NCBI GenBank assembly: GCA_029260495.1
Contig: JAJDDD010000009.1
Location: 622,266-686,265 of the forward strand
Length of the DNA stretch: 64,000 nt
Direction: 5' to 3'
Origin: Phycisphaerales bacterium
Lineage (GTDB): Bacteria > Planctomycetota > Phycisphaerae > Phycisphaerales > UBA1924
Shown: one piece after another, positions 1 to 10,139 of the stretch
Layout: the number at the start of each line of letters is the position of its first letter
Position numbering within the stretch: position 1 is the first letter of the stretch
Position numbers and translations under genes: made by a program
The notes under the pieces: model-generated
Told to the model about the DNA's origin: nothing
Database searches by the model: none
What the model saw: only the letters and a program-made list of their open reading frames with translations

Positions 1-2
1 TC

Positions 3-1274
3 CGCCGGGCCCTTTCCATCGATCCAAGCCGGGCGGATTGGCATTTCAATCTTGGTGTCACCCTTGAAGCAGCAGGGAAGCCTGATCAGGCCGTCGCTGC
101 CTTTCGGGCCGCCTCGGAGCTTGATCCTGACAACGCCCAGGCTCAGATGGCCCTCGGGCTCAACTATCTGCGTCTCGATCAGCCCAAACGAGCGGTCGAA
201 GCGCTCTCGCTTGCTCAATCGCTCGCGCCGACCAAGCCCGATCCCCTCGTGAGTTTGATCGAAGCCCACGCCCGGTGCGGCGATCACGAGCAGGCCGAAC
301 TCGCCTTCTACATGGCGATGCAACTCGACCACGTCGATGAAGCGCTCGCTTACTGCAATCTTGGCTCATCTCTGCAAGCTCGCGGCCAGCTTGAGCGGGC
401 CATCTGGTGTTTGCGCGAGGCGGCCCAGATTGATTCGGAGTTGCCCCGGGTGCATCAGCAGTTGGCGCAGGCCTACGTGACGACGGGCAGACAGGATCGC
501 GCCCGCCAGCTCTACCTGCGCGAGCTGCGCAACAATCCCGGGGATGTCGACACGCTGCTCGATCTCGGATGCCTGCTGCTGGATATGAATCGCCTCGCAG
601 AAGCTGGCGAGAAGTTCCGCCGAGTGCTTGAGCTTGAAAGTGATAACAGCGATGCGCATTTCTATCTTGGTGAACTCGCCCTGAAGCATCGGCGTTTGCC
701 TGAAGCAATTTCCGCTTTCCGGCTGGCGATACGTCTCGATCCCGATCATCCCGGCGCCCGCCGTCGCGCGGCTCATGTGTCACTCCAGATGGGCCGCCTG
801 GACGACGCGAAGGCGCTCATCCGGCAGGAAGCTCGCCGATTTGATCCGTTTGGCGATATCAACGAGCAGAATGCAATCGAGCTGGCGGACCTAATGCTCG
901 AAACAGACCAAGCCGGTCTCTTGCTCACCGTCTTCGAGCGCGTTGTTGAACGAACCCCCAATGATGCGCAGTTGCTGCATCGCCTTGGTTTGGCCTGCTT
1001 CCGCGAAGGCCGGACTGTTGAGGGGATCGGAGTCTCACGCCGCGCATTTCGGATCGAGCCGACGCTCTTCTCAGCTGCCTACAACCTGGCGCTGGCATAC
1101 ACCCAGCAAAAGCGTTGGCGCCGGGCTGAATGCTGGCTGCGCAAGGCTTCGCGAATCAGCGAAGATGATTCATCGCTGCGCCGACTCAGCGCCCGCATCG
1201 CCGCAGAGCAGTTCTGGATCCGGGTGCGTAAGCGCATTCCGAAGAAGCTTCTTTCTCGCGGCGCACGGCGGTAG
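3..1274 (+). CDS. TPR-repeat protein, 5' end outside window
   Basis: The frame is open from the first bases of the window, so the start codon lies upstream and about 423 residues are visible. The visible part is almost entirely tetratricopeptide repeats of about 34 residues, with the usual pattern of small residues and a closing acidic/proline step (for example ELDPDNAQAQMALGLNYL and AIRLDPDHPGARRRAAHV). The last 15 or so residues are basic. No membrane segment or catalytic domain is visible. TPR arrays are protein-docking scaffolds, and the partner cannot be told from here. It ends 5 bases from the convergent trpB. A missing N-terminal part could hold a signal peptide, a kinase or another domain. 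Confidence 0.85.
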   Translation, partial: RRALSIDPSRADWHFNLGVTLEAAGKPDQAVAAFRAASELDPDNAQAQMALGLNYLRLDQPKRAVEALSLAQSLAPTKPDPLVSLIEAHARCGDHEQAELAFYMAMQLDHVDEALAYCNLGSSLQARGQLERAIWCLREAAQIDSELPRVHQQLAQAYVTTGRQDRARQLYLRELRNNPGDVDTLLDLGCLLLDMNRLAEAGEKFRRVLELESDNSDAHFYLGELALKHRRLPEAISAFRLAIRLDPDHPGARRRAAHVSLQMGRLDDAKALIRQEARRFDPFGDINEQNAIELADLMLETDQAGLLLTVFERVVERTPNDAQLLHRLGLACFREGRTVEGIGVSRRAFRIEPTLFSAAYNLALAYTQQKRWRRAECWLRKASRISEDDSSLRRLSARIAAEQFWIRVRKRIPKKLLSRGARR

Positions 1275-1279
1275 CTTCA

Positions 1280-2515
1280 TTAGCGGTGTTCGCTGAGCAG
1301 TCTCGCTGCTTCATCAACATCCTTATCGCCGCGCCCGGACAGGTTGACGACGAGATTTTTCTCAGCCGGCATCGTCGCTGCAATGTCAATCGCTCGCGCG
1401 ACTGCATGCGCGCTCTCGAGCGCAGGGATAATCCCCTCGGTGCGAGCGAGCAGCGTGAACGCATCCAGCGCTTCGGCGTCACTCGCTGTTGTGTAGCGCA
1501 CCCGTCCGGCGTCTTTCCAGCAGCTGTGCTCGGGACCGACGCCGGGGTAGTCGAGTCCCGCTGAGCAGGAATGAACGTCGGCGGTCTGGCCGTCGTCGGA
1601 CTGAAGAACATAGCTCATTGAGCCGTGCAACACGCCGGGCGCGCCATGTGAGAGCGGCGCCGCATGTTGGCCGAGCAGCAACCCCGCGCCGCCGGCTTCG
1701 ACGCCGATTAACTCGACAGCGGCGTCATCGACGAAGTCGAAGAAAATTCCTGCTGCATTGGAACCGCCGCCGACACAGGCGACGATGGCGTCGGGGAGGG
1801 CGCTGAACTGCTGTGCGCACTGGGCGCGTGTTTCCCTGCCTATAACAGCCTGAAAATCGCGCACGATCATAGGAAATGGATGCGGCCCAACGACGGAACC
1901 GAGGACATAGTGCGTGTTTTCAACCGAGCCCATCCAGTCGCGCATCGCTTCATTGGTAGCGTCTTTGAGCGTGCGCGATCCGGAGTTAACCGTGCGCACC
2001 TCGGCGCCCAACATTTGCATCCGAACGACGTTAATACGCTGCCTGCGCGCATCCTCGGCGCCCATGTAAACAACACAATCGAGCCCGAGTTTCGCAGCTG
2101 CTGTGGCGCTCGCGACTCCATGCTGGCCGGCGCCTGTTTCCGCGATGATCCGCTTTTTTCCCATACGCTGCGTGAGAAGAGCCTGGCCGATGGTGTTGTT
2201 GATTTTGTGAGCGCCGGTGTGGTTGAGGTCTTCACGTTTGAGCCAGATGCGGGCGGCGGCGGCGCTGGTGGTTTTCGATGCTGCGTGTTCGGTGAGTCGC
2301 GGGGCGAACTGCAACGGCGTCGGACGGCCGACATAGTTGTGGAGAAGGCCGTCGAGCTCTGTTTGGAATGCTGTATCGGCGCGGGCGTCGGCGTAGGCGC
2401 GTTCGAGCTGGTTGAGGGCGGCGACGAGTGTTTCGGGGACGTAGGCGCCGCCGAAGGCGCCGAAGCGGCCGCGCGGTGTGGGGAGCTCGGAAAGTGGGGG
2501 TGTGGCGGTGGTCAT
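1280..2515 (-). CDS. trpB: Tryptophan synthase beta chain
   Basis: Joins indole and L-serine to make L-tryptophan, the last step of tryptophan synthesis, as the PLP-dependent beta subunit of the alpha2-beta2 cytoplasmic enzyme. At 411 residues it is close to the normal family length. Visible motifs are [15 protein letters not shown] at the N-terminus, the PLP-lysine motif [11 protein letters not shown], the catalytic-glutamate motif ETGAGQHG, the phosphate-binding GGGSNAAG and SGRGDKD near the C-terminus. The chosen ATG begins [16 protein letters not shown]. The frame stays open 45 codons further upstream, but that part has no family similarity, and a TACACT box lies 7 bases before this ATG. 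No trpA or other trp gene is adjacent. Confidence 0.96.
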   Translation of the reverse strand: MTTATPPLSELPTPRGRFGAFGGAYVPETLVAALNQLERAYADARADTAFQTELDGLLHNYVGRPTPLQFAPRLTEHAASKTTSAAAARIWLKREDLNHTGAHKINNTIGQALLTQRMGKKRIIAETGAGQHGVASATAAAKLGLDCVVYMGAEDARRQRINVVRMQMLGAEVRTVNSGSRTLKDATNEAMRDWMGSVENTHYVLGSVVGPHPFPMIVRDFQAVIGRETRAQCAQQFSALPDAIVACVGGGSNAAGIFFDFVDDAAVELIGVEAGGAGLLLGQHAAPLSHGAPGVLHGSMSYVLQSDDGQTADVHSCSAGLDYPGVGPEHSCWKDAGRVRYTTASDAEALDAFTLLARTEGIIPALESAHAVARAIDIAATMPAEKNLVVNLSGRGDKDVDEAARLLSEHR

Positions 2516-2522
2516 GGGTGTA

Positions 2523-2528
2523 AGTGTA
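2523..2528 (-). promoter_or_regulatory. -10-like box of trpB (leaderless start)
   Basis: TACACT on the minus strand, 7 bases before the trpB ATG, with no Shine-Dalgarno sequence between. Transcription would begin at or next to the start codon. No clear -35 hexamer is visible. Confidence 0.45.
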
Positions 2529-2595
2529 GGTCGAAATGATTCCGTTGAAATGGAAACGTGCTGGATTGGGCTTCGAAGGTGAAGTGGGGCATCGG

Positions 2596-2601
2596 TATAC
2601 T
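2596..2601 (+). promoter_or_regulatory. Candidate -10 box of the first kinase gene
   Basis: TATACT 66 bases upstream of the kinase ATG, in the divergent gap with trpB. A convincing -35 is absent. A GGAG sequence lies shortly before the kinase start, so this gene would have an ordinary leader. Confidence 0.35.
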
Positions 2602-2667
2602 CGGCGCCGCTACTTTGAACGTATGCCGGGGTCGTAGTTCGCGTGCCCATCTCTGGAGTTCTTATCT

Positions 2668-5600
2668 ATGGATCATGACCCCACTTTTCCAGGCGATCCC
2701 GATGACCGGCCCACGATTGATCCCTCGTCTCATCGGACGACGCGATCGACTGAACCTGAGCAGCCGGGCGCAGAATCGCAGCCTCAGAGTGTTGGCCCTT
2801 ACAAGATTCTTGAAGTGCTCGGCGAGGGTGGGATGGGCGTGGTCTACCGGGCTGAGCAGGCGCAGCCTCGGCGCGAGGTGGCGCTGAAACTTATCAGGTC
2901 CGGGCTGGTCTCGGGGACGCTTCTTAAGCGATTTCAACTTGAAGCGGACATCCTGGCTCGCCTTCAGCATCCGGGGATTGCGCAGGTATATCAGACGGGT
3001 CTTCATGAGGGGACGCCTTACTTTGCGATGGAGTTAATCGAAGGTGAGTCGCTGACGAAGCACGCGCGCGCGAACGACCTTTCGGTGAAAGAGCGACTTG
3101 AACTCTTCGCGAAAATCTGCGACGCAGTCCAGCATGCGCATCAGAAGGGGGTTGTTCATCGCGATCTCAAACCCGGCAACATTCTGGTGGACGCGTCGGG
3201 TCAGCCCAAGATTCTTGACTTCGGCGTGGCCCGCGCCACCGACGGCGACATCCAAACGACGACTATTCAAACAGACATCGGGCAGCTTATCGGCACCATT
3301 CCGTATATGAGTCCGGAGCAGGCGTCGGGGAATCCTGATGACATCGATACTCGGAGCGATGTGTACGCGCTGGGTGTTATTTTGTATGAGCTGCTTTCGG
3401 GGCGGCTGCCGTACGACCTCTCGAAGAAGCTCGTTCACGAGGCCGTGCGCATCATTCAGGAAGACGACCCGACGCGACTCTCGTCAATTCACAAGACACT
3501 GCGAGGTGATGTCGAGACCATCGTCGGCAAGGCGCTTGAGAAAGAGAAAGAGCGACGATACCAGTCGGCCAGCGCCCTGTCGGCGGACATCAGCCGGTAT
3601 CTGCGCGATGAGCCGATCGCGGCGAGGCCGCCGAGCGCTTCGTACCAGCTTCGGAAGTTCGCCAAGCGCAATCGGGCGATTGTCACCGGTGTCGCAGCGG
3701 TTTTCGTGGTGCTTGTAGCGGGAATCGTGGGGACGAGCGTCTTTGCGGCTGGTCAATCGAGAGCGCGCGCCGAAGCGGTTGTTCAAAGCGACCTTGCGGA
3801 CCAGCGAGCCGACGAAGCGGAGGAAGCGCGCGATGAGGCTGACGCGGCGAGAAAGGAAGCGGACGCCGCTCGCGCTGCGGAAACCAAACGAGCCGAGGAG
3901 CTTCAAATCGTCGCCGACTTCCAGGCTGAGCGACTGGGTGAAATTGATCCAGACGGTATGGGCCTGTCGATGCGCAGGGGGCTGCGTGACAAACTCGTCG
4001 CTGTTGCCGACCGGCGGGGACTTGATGAAGAAAAGGCTACGGCGTTGCTCGATGAATACGAATTCCTCGTCTTGGGCGCTGACTTTACTGGCTTAGCGTT
4101 AGAGACGCTTGAAGAGCACATCTTCGAGCCAGCGCTTGAAACGATTGAAAACCAGTTCAAGGATCAACCTCTCATCGAGGCGCAGCTGCTTCAAACAATA
4201 GCGGAGACGATGACAAAAGCGGGCCTGCTTGAACAGGCGACGGCGCCACAAACCAGAGCACTTGAAACCCGGCGGCGTATTCTCGGCGATGAGCACTCCG
4301 ACACGTTGCTCTCGATCAACAACATGGGCTTCTTGCTAGAAAGTCAGGGTAAATACGACGAGGCTGAGCTGTACCACAAGGAAGCGATCACAGGCCGCCG
4401 TCGCATCCTTGGCGACGAGCATCCCGACACATTGACATCGATCAACAACATGGGATTCCTGCTAGAAAGTCAGGGTAAATACGACGAGGCTGAGTTGTAC
4501 TACAAGGAAGCGCTCGAAGGCTACCGCCGAGTCCTCGGCGACGATCATCCAGACACGTTGGGTTCGATCGGCAACATGGGCTACCTGCTGCAAAACCAAG
4601 GTAAGCTCGAAGAAGCCGAGCCATACTACATGGAAGCGCTCGATGGGCAACGCCATGTCCTCGGTGATGACCACCCTGATACGTTGGCTTCGATCAACAA
4701 CATGAGCAACCTGCTGCAAAGCCAGGGCAAGCTTGAAGAAGCGGAGCCGTACTGCAAGGAGGCGCTCGAGAGCTACCGCCGTGTTCTCGGCGACAATCAC
4801 CCCGACACACTGGCTTCGATCAACAATATGGGCTTCCTACTGCGAAGCCAGGGCAAGCTCGAAGAAGCGGAGTTGTACTATCGGGAAGCGCTCGAGAGCC
4901 GCCGCCGTGTCCTCGGCGATGGTCATCCCGATACGTTGCTCTCAATCAATAACATGGGTGTCCTACTATTGAATCAGAGCAGGTTCGTAGAAGCGAAATT
5001 ATATTTTAAAGAAGCGATCGAAACGCGTCGCCGCGTTCTCGGTGACAATCACCCCGATACATTGGCCTCGATCGACAATATGGGCTCTATGCTGCGAAGC
5101 CAAGGTAGGCTCGAAGAATCGCTGCTGTACTACAATGAATCGCTCGAGGGCAACCGCCGCGTCCTCGGCGATAATCATCCCCGCACGCTGATCTCTATCA
5201 ACAATATAGGCTCTCTACTAAAAAGCCAAGGCAAGCTCGAAGAAGCGCAATCTTACTATAGAGAAGCGCTTGAGGGCCGTCGCAGCGTTCTCGGCAACGA
5301 TCATACCCACACGCTGACCTCGATCAATAACATGGGCTCTCTGCTACAAAGCCAGGGTAAGCTCGAAGAAGCCGAGCCGTACTTTAAAGAGGCGATTGTA
5401 GGCCGTCGTCGTGTACTTGGCGATGACCACCGCAGGACACTGACTTCGATCAACAACATGGGCACACTGCTACAAAGCCAAGGCAAGCTCGAAGAAGCGC
5501 ACCTGTACTTTAAGGAAGCGCTCAACACCCGCCGCCGTATCCTCGGAGTTGGACATCCCGACACGTTGCACTCGATCAACAACATGGGCGCGCTGCTCAG

Positions 5601-5979
5601 GGATCTGGGTCAGTTTGAAGAGGCGGAATCACTCGGCGCCGAAGCTGTACATTCAGGCTTGGCGACACTTGGGCCGGAGCATTGGCTTGTTGGGGTCTTT
5701 ATGGGGCACCATGCCAAGACGCTCGCAGCCATGAACCGATTTGCCGACGCTGAACCGGTCGTCATCAGAGCACATGCCATCTTCGAAGCGAAGCTTGGAT
5801 CAACCCATAGCCGCACACTTGGAGCAACTGAACAACTCATCGCCCTCTACGAAGCGTGGCACGAAGCTGAACCCGTTGGTGGGCACGATGCGAAGGCGGC
5901 GGAGTGGCGGGAGAAGCTGCCGGTGCCCGAACCTGTTGAAGAGGAGCCGGATGATACAGACCGGAGTTACGATGTTTGA
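2668..5979 (+). CDS. Membrane Ser/Thr protein kinase with TPR array
   Basis: A 1103-residue Hanks-type kinase that should phosphorylate Ser/Thr on partner proteins. The kinase domain spans about residues 43-310, with the glycine loop GEGGMGVVYRAEQ, the VALKLI lysine, the catalytic loop HRDLKPGN near residue 164, DFGVA and YMSPEQ. One transmembrane helix lies at about 337-360, so the kinase is probably cytoplasmic and the rest extracytoplasmic. A charged, coiled-coil-like stretch follows. From about 535 to 996 there are eleven 42-residue repeats of the kinesin-light-chain type (xRRxLGDxHPDTLxSINNMG), then a degenerate twelfth. It starts ATG after TGGAG. Its membrane-proximal and C-terminal segments match the next kinase, which indicates tandem paralogs. 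The ligand is unknown. Confidence 0.93.
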   Translation: MDHDPTFPGDPDDRPTIDPSSHRTTRSTEPEQPGAESQPQSVGPYKILEVLGEGGMGVVYRAEQAQPRREVALKLIRSGLVSGTLLKRFQLEADILARLQHPGIAQVYQTGLHEGTPYFAMELIEGESLTKHARANDLSVKERLELFAKICDAVQHAHQKGVVHRDLKPGNILVDASGQPKILDFGVARATDGDIQTTTIQTDIGQLIGTIPYMSPEQASGNPDDIDTRSDVYALGVILYELLSGRLPYDLSKKLVHEAVRIIQEDDPTRLSSIHKTLRGDVETIVGKALEKEKERRYQSASALSADISRYLRDEPIAARPPSASYQLRKFAKRNRAIVTGVAAVFVVLVAGIVGTSVFAAGQSRARAEAVVQSDLADQRADEAEEARDEADAARKEADAARAAETKRAEELQIVADFQAERLGEIDPDGMGLSMRRGLRDKLVAVADRRGLDEEKATALLDEYEFLVLGADFTGLALETLEEHIFEPALETIENQFKDQPLIEAQLLQTIAETMTKAGLLEQATAPQTRALETRRRILGDEHSDTLLSINNMGFLLESQGKYDEAELYHKEAITGRRRILGDEHPDTLTSINNMGFLLESQGKYDEAELYYKEALEGYRRVLGDDHPDTLGSIGNMGYLLQNQGKLEEAEPYYMEALDGQRHVLGDDHPDTLASINNMSNLLQSQGKLEEAEPYCKEALESYRRVLGDNHPDTLASINNMGFLLRSQGKLEEAELYYREALESRRRVLGDGHPDTLLSINNMGVLLLNQSRFVEAKLYFKEAIETRRRVLGDNHPDTLASIDNMGSMLRSQGRLEESLLYYNESLEGNRRVLGDNHPRTLISINNIGSLLKSQGKLEEAQSYYREALEGRRSVLGNDHTHTLTSINNMGSLLQSQGKLEEAEPYFKEAIVGRRRVLGDDHRRTLTSINNMGTLLQSQGKLEEAHLYFKEALNTRRRILGVGHPDTLHSINNMGALLRDLGQFEEAESLGAEAVHSGLATLGPEHWLVGVFMGHHAKTLAAMNRFADAEPVVIRAHAIFEAKLGSTHSRTLGATEQLIALYEAWHEAEPVGGHDAKAAEWREKLPVPEPVEEEPDDTDRSYDV
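4270..5655 (+). repeat. Eleven tandem 126-bp TPR units
   Basis: In-frame tandem units of exactly 126 bp (42 residues) inside the first kinase gene. Phases were checked at 4270, 4396 and 5530. Neighbouring units share long stretches of DNA, for example the codons for SQGKLEEAE and SINNMG, which points to duplication and homogenisation rather than independent divergence. Unit 6 (around 4900-5025) is the most divergent of the eleven. Confidence 0.9.
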
Positions 5980-6163
5980 ATCAGGGCAGCACATGACGGG
6001 CGACACAGCGGGCGCGATTGAAACGGAGAAGAAGGCATTGGCATTGCTCCCAGCTGACTCGCCTGCACGGGGTTATTACGAAGCTGCGATCGCGAGGTTC
6101 AAGGCGGCGATGGATGGCGCACAGTTATTGCGTAGAGGCTTGCTTCTCGCATACTGTGGTTGA
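5972..6163 (+). pseudogene. Remnant of a TPR-type C-terminus between the kinases
   Basis: Right at the end of the first kinase, in another frame, 63 codons read as a plausible protein tail: HMTGDTAGAIETEKKALALL, then PADSPARGYYEAAIARFKAA. This resembles the last TPR helix pair at the C-terminus of secreted TPR or thioredoxin-fold proteins common in planctomycetes. Upstream in the same frame only the shadow of the kinase gene is found, so there is no body to the gene. I infer a gene fragment left by a deletion or duplication. It could instead be a short expressed peptide starting at ATG 5972, which overlaps the kinase stop. Confidence 0.4.
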
Positions 6164-6196
6164 GCTGGCCCGCCTGGCTGCATTGGGAGTTTTTTT

Positions 6197-8920
6197 GTGG
6201 ATGATGATTTTGCGACATCGGGCGGGGCGAACGATCAACCCACTGCGGATGTTGGTGGGGCGGGGCCGACGCGATCTCTGAGTTCAGATTCGCATGAGCG
6301 AATGGCGCAACCTGAGCAGATTGGCCCCTACAAGATTCTGGGAGTTCTGGGTGAGGGTGGGTTTGGGATTGTGTATCTGGCTGAGCAGGGCGAGCCGGTC
6401 AAGCGGCGCGTGGCGCTGAAGGTCATCAAGCCGGGTATGGATTCGAAGGCGGTGCTGGCGCGGTTTGAGGCGGAGCGGCAGGCGCTGGCGGTGATGGATC
6501 ATCCGTGCATCGCTCAGATTTATGACGGCGGAACCACGGAACGCGGGCTGGCCTACTTTTCGATGGAGCTTGTGCAGGGCGAGCCGATCACCGAGTTTTG
6601 CGACAAGCACAAGCTGAGCATTGCGCAGCGGGTTGGGCTCTTCATTAAGGTGTGCGAGGCGGTGCAGCATGCGCACATGAAGGGCGTGATTCATCGTGAT
6701 CTGAAGCCGAGCAATATTCTTGTGCGGTATGCGGCGGGGGATGAGTTGCAGCCGAAAGTGATTGACTTTGGCGTGGCGAAGGCGCTGCATCAGAAGCTTT
6801 CGGAAGCGACGGTGTACACACAGCATGGTCAGTTGATCGGCACGCCGGAATATATGAGTCCGGAACAGGCGGAGATGAGCGCGCAGGACATCGACACGCG
6901 GAGTGATATCTATTCGCTGGGCGTTGTCCTGTATGAGCTTCTAAGTGGCGGGCTGCCCTTCGCGAGCGAAACGCTGCGGAGCGCGGGGGTCGGCGGGATT
7001 CAAAAGATGATTCGTGAAGTTGATCCGCCCAAACCGAGCACGCGGCTGTCATCTGAAACGGAGCACGGGCTGCACATTGCTGAACGCCGGCGCACGGAGA
7101 TTCGCTCACTCTCCGGCGCGCTGAAGCGCGATTTGGACTGGGTGGTGATGAAGTGCCTGGAGAAGGATCGGGTCCGCCGGTATGAAACCGCCAACGCGCT
7201 GGCGATGGAGTTGCATCGGTACCTGAATGATGAGCCGGTGCTGGCGGGCCCGCCGAGCGTGAGGTACCGGGTGGGGAAGTTCGTCCGGCGGAATCGGGCG
7301 AGTGTGATCGCAGCGACAGCGAGTTTGGTGTTGCTGCTGGGCGGATTTGCTGGAACGGGGTACGGGCTGGTGCAGGCGAGGGCGCAGCGGGAGGTGGCGC
7401 ATCGCGCGGAGGCTGAAGCGAAAGCGAAGGCTGTTGAGCTTGAGCTCGTGGCGGACTTTCAGGCGGAGCAACTGGGTGCGATTGATGCACAGTTGATGGG
7501 TGAGCGAATCAAGGATTCAATTCTCAAAGAGGCGCCGTCGCAGGAACGAGAGGCGCTGGATGAATCTTTGCAAGAGATCAACTTCACAAACATCGCGCTC
7601 AAATCGCTTGAGGAAAATATATTTGATCAGACGATCGAAGCGATTGATGCGCAGTTTGAGTCACAGCCGCTGGTGCAGGCGCAGCTGCTGCAGAGCATCG
7701 CGATCACGCTCAGACACCTCGGCCTTTACGATGCATCGATTGATCCTCAGAATCGGGCGTTGTCGATCCGGCGGGATAAACTGGGCGACGATCACGGCGA
7801 CACGCTGAGCTCGTTTTCTGAGATGACCGTATTAGTTCACTCGCGAGGGGAGCTTGCGCAAGCAGAGGATTACGCGCGAGAACTGATCATGCGCGCGCGG
7901 CGCGTTTATGGCGACGACCATATGAGCACGTTAAATGCCGTCTCGACACTTGCCGTCATATTGAGAACCGAGGGAAAGTACGATGAAGCAGAGCAGTATT
8001 GCAATGAACTGCTAGATGGATATCGGCGCGTTCTCGGCGAAACACACCGCTTGACAATCAATCAGATGATCCAAAATGGCTGGTTGCTGATGCTTCAGGG
8101 CAAGCTGATGGAGTCTGAAGCGCTGTATCGGGAAACAGTGGCCCTAGCCCGCCGCGCCCTTGAACCCGATCATGAGTACATAACGAATGCAGCTAACAAT
8201 CTTGGCTATGTGCTGAGGCGGCAGGGCAAGCTGAAGGAAGCTGAACCGTATCTGCGCGAAGCGCTGGAAAGGCGGCGGCGCATGCTTGGCGATAAGCATG
8301 GATTCACGCTGGATTCGGTTGCAAACCTTGGCAAGTTGCTTATGGATATGGGCGAGTTTGAAAAGGCGGAACAGCTTCTGAACCGGGCGAGGGAAGGATA
8401 TGAACAGATTTTTGGACAGTTCAGCCCAAATGTGCTCAGCACCGAGCGTGAGATTGGCACATTGCTTCGACGGCATGGAAGGCTTCGAGAAGCTGAAGCG
8501 ATCTATCGAGACACTCTGAGCAAGTGTCGAAGTCATCTCGATAAGGATCATCAGATAACACTTGGTGTGATCTGGAGCCTGGGGAATTTACTTATCACGC
8601 AGGACCAGGCTGGTGAAGGGGAGTCGCTGTTGCGCGAGGCTTTGGATGGATACCGCAGCAAGCGGGTGGAAGATCACCCAACCACGATGAATGTTATGCG
8701 CGATTACTGTGAAGCGCTTCTCAAGACTGCCCGCTTTGCAGAGGCGGAAGCGTTGGCGCTCGAGTACGACGGCCTTGCTCAGCAGGGGGAAAATCGTGCT
8801 GATGAAGTTGACGGGATTGGCGCGTTCATGATTGGACTTTATACGGCCTGGGACAGAGTGGAGCCGGGGGCAGGGCACAATGCGCGGGCGGCGGAGTGGG
8901 GCAAGAGAATAAGAGAGTGA
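6197..8920 (+). CDS. Membrane Ser/Thr protein kinase with TPR domain
   Basis: A 907-residue Hanks-type kinase, paralog of the gene just upstream. The kinase domain covers about residues 40-335: [28 protein letters not shown] near 166, [17 protein letters not shown] single transmembrane helix lies at about 368-390. The following [13 protein letters not shown] matches VADFQAERLGEID of the first kinase, and the C-terminal [18 protein letters not shown] matches AWHEAEPVGGHDAKAAEW. The TPR units here are clearly diverged from each other, unlike the near-identical ones upstream. The start is a GTG at 6197, chosen because the encoded DDDFATSGG leader parallels the acidic leader of the first kinase. 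The first in-frame ATG (6302) would remove 35 residues but keep the kinase domain. Confidence 0.92.
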   Translation: MDDDFATSGGANDQPTADVGGAGPTRSLSSDSHERMAQPEQIGPYKILGVLGEGGFGIVYLAEQGEPVKRRVALKVIKPGMDSKAVLARFEAERQALAVMDHPCIAQIYDGGTTERGLAYFSMELVQGEPITEFCDKHKLSIAQRVGLFIKVCEAVQHAHMKGVIHRDLKPSNILVRYAAGDELQPKVIDFGVAKALHQKLSEATVYTQHGQLIGTPEYMSPEQAEMSAQDIDTRSDIYSLGVVLYELLSGGLPFASETLRSAGVGGIQKMIREVDPPKPSTRLSSETEHGLHIAERRRTEIRSLSGALKRDLDWVVMKCLEKDRVRRYETANALAMELHRYLNDEPVLAGPPSVRYRVGKFVRRNRASVIAATASLVLLLGGFAGTGYGLVQARAQREVAHRAEAEAKAKAVELELVADFQAEQLGAIDAQLMGERIKDSILKEAPSQEREALDESLQEINFTNIALKSLEENIFDQTIEAIDAQFESQPLVQAQLLQSIAITLRHLGLYDASIDPQNRALSIRRDKLGDDHGDTLSSFSEMTVLVHSRGELAQAEDYARELIMRARRVYGDDHMSTLNAVSTLAVILRTEGKYDEAEQYCNELLDGYRRVLGETHRLTINQMIQNGWLLMLQGKLMESEALYRETVALARRALEPDHEYITNAANNLGYVLRRQGKLKEAEPYLREALERRRRMLGDKHGFTLDSVANLGKLLMDMGEFEKAEQLLNRAREGYEQIFGQFSPNVLSTEREIGTLLRRHGRLREAEAIYRDTLSKCRSHLDKDHQITLGVIWSLGNLLITQDQAGEGESLLREALDGYRSKRVEDHPTTMNVMRDYCEALLKTARFAEAEALALEYDGLAQQGENRADEVDGIGAFMIGLYTAWDRVEPGAGHNARAAEWGKRIRE

Positions 8921-8951
8921 CGTTGCAAAAGGGGCAGTACCAAGCGGCCCT

Positions 8952-9491
8952 CTATGCACGACTGGATGTTGGCGCAAACCTCCTGATGAGCTGGGAGATG
9001 CGGGCGAGGTGGTAGTCGTCGTGCTGGGCGTGAAACTCGAGGAAGTCGACGAGGCGCATGGGTTTGTTAAGGCGCGGGTGGATGGCGGTGCGGGCGAAGT
9101 CTTCAGGGGGCAGTTCGTCGAGGCGGTTGACAAGTTTCGTGCGGGCGGCGCGGAAGTTGCGCAGGATTGATGCGATGTCCTGTTCGTTGTGGTTTGAAGC
9201 GTCGGTGGCGTCGTTGTTGCCAGCCCAGGGGCTGAGCGTTTCGCGGCGGGCGAGAAAGTCATCGAGACGCTGGGCGGGGAGGGGTTCGAGATCGAGCAGG
9301 TGGCCGGCGTTTTCCTGGATTGACCATTCGCCGTCGTTTGGTTTTTTCGTGAGCACGTCGCGGGGCAACTTTAGAAGTTGGTCCCCCAGGCGGGCGGGGG
9401 CGCCACGAAGGCGCTCGATGAGGTCTGGATACATTTCGACAGGGGAGTTGAAATCGAAGGTGCGGTTGAGCCAGGGATAGGGGAGGGGCAT
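8952..9491 (-). CDS. DinB/YfiT-like four-helix metal-binding protein
   Basis: A protein of 179 residues of the DinB_2/YfiT-like superfamily, whose members are four-helix bundles with a three-histidine metal site. They act as thiol-dependent transferases or hydrolases, or have no known function. The conserved pattern is present: WSIQENAGHLLDLE in the second helix and FHAQHDDYHLARI near the C-terminus supply the histidines. The substrate cannot be predicted. The ATG at 9491 (MPLPYPW) is preferred over a TTG five codons earlier. The gene converges on the second kinase and lies 39 bases after the DUF1801-like gene, in the same orientation. Confidence 0.82.
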   Translation of the reverse strand: MPLPYPWLNRTFDFNSPVEMYPDLIERLRGAPARLGDQLLKLPRDVLTKKPNDGEWSIQENAGHLLDLEPLPAQRLDDFLARRETLSPWAGNNDATDASNHNEQDIASILRNFRAARTKLVNRLDELPPEDFARTAIHPRLNKPMRLVDFLEFHAQHDDYHLARISQLIRRFAPTSSRA

Positions 9492-9530
9492 GCGGGAGTT
9501 TCTCAAGTGTTTGGGTTGTGGGTGTTGCGC

Positions 9531-10133
9531 TTATTTTTTGCGAGAGATTATTTTCCTACTTGATGCTTTCTTTTTGGTGGGTGACTTTGCGCTGCGCGCA
9601 GTTGTTTTCTTGGAGCGCGTGGCTGTTTTTTTCTTAGAGGTTTTCTTCTTGCTGGCTGCTTTCTTCGTCGGTCGTTTGCCGCCTGGTTTGATGATGGATT
9701 CGTAATGTTCGATGTGCTTTTTGACGGACACGCGCTTGATTGCCTGGCCGACGACGTTGAGCGGGACGTCTTCTATCTTCTTGAAGCGAACGCAGCCTTT
9801 GCCCATGTCGAGTTTTTTGCCAGTCTTGATCCAGGCGTCACAGAACCATTCACGGTGATCTTCCATCGCGTAGATGCACATGAGGTAGATCGCCATGTGG
9901 TTTTTTTGTGAGGCGAGGCTTGCGAAGGGAAGTGGCTCTTTGGGATTACAGTGGTAACCGGGCGGGTAGAGGGTGTGCGGGACGTAGTAGCCGATCATGC
10001 CGTACTGCATGCCTTCCTCGTAGCCTTTGGGCAGGTTTTTGAGTATGACGGCGCGGACTTGTTCGAGAGCCTGGCGGCGATCGGCGGGGAGCTCGGCGAG
10101 GTATTTTTTTACAGTTGTTGCTTTGCTTTGCAT
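9531..10133 (-). CDS. DUF1801 (YdhG-like) protein with lysine-rich tail
   Basis: Residues 1-140 form a DUF1801/YdhG-like domain: MQSKATTVKKYLAELPADRR, then PKGYEEGMQYGMIGYYVP, HMAIYLMCIYA and GKGCVRFKKIEDVP. The family is related to the frataxin-like fold, and its function is not established. The last 50 or so residues are an extreme Lys/Ala/Thr/Ser tail (KKAASKKKTSKKKTATRSKK and onward), like the C-terminal domain of histone H1 and bacterial H1-like proteins, so nucleic-acid binding is a fair inference. The ATG at 10133 is chosen because TACAAT lies 6 bases upstream and the 16 extra codons beyond it do not resemble the family. Confidence 0.82.
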   Translation of the reverse strand: MQSKATTVKKYLAELPADRRQALEQVRAVILKNLPKGYEEGMQYGMIGYYVPHTLYPPGYHCNPKEPLPFASLASQKNHMAIYLMCIYAMEDHREWFCDAWIKTGKKLDMGKGCVRFKKIEDVPLNVVGQAIKRVSVKKHIEHYESIIKPGGKRPTKKAASKKKTSKKKTATRSKKTTARSAKSPTKKKASSRKIISRKK

Positions 10134-10139
10134 GGGGGG

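Noticed and set aside
4270-5655. CRISPR-like regular repeats
   Set aside because: The 126-bp periodicity is in-frame coding TPR units without unique spacers.
6201-6203. ATG at 6201 as start of the second kinase
   Set aside because: Out of frame with the kinase; the in-frame GTG at 6197 or ATG at 6302 are the options.
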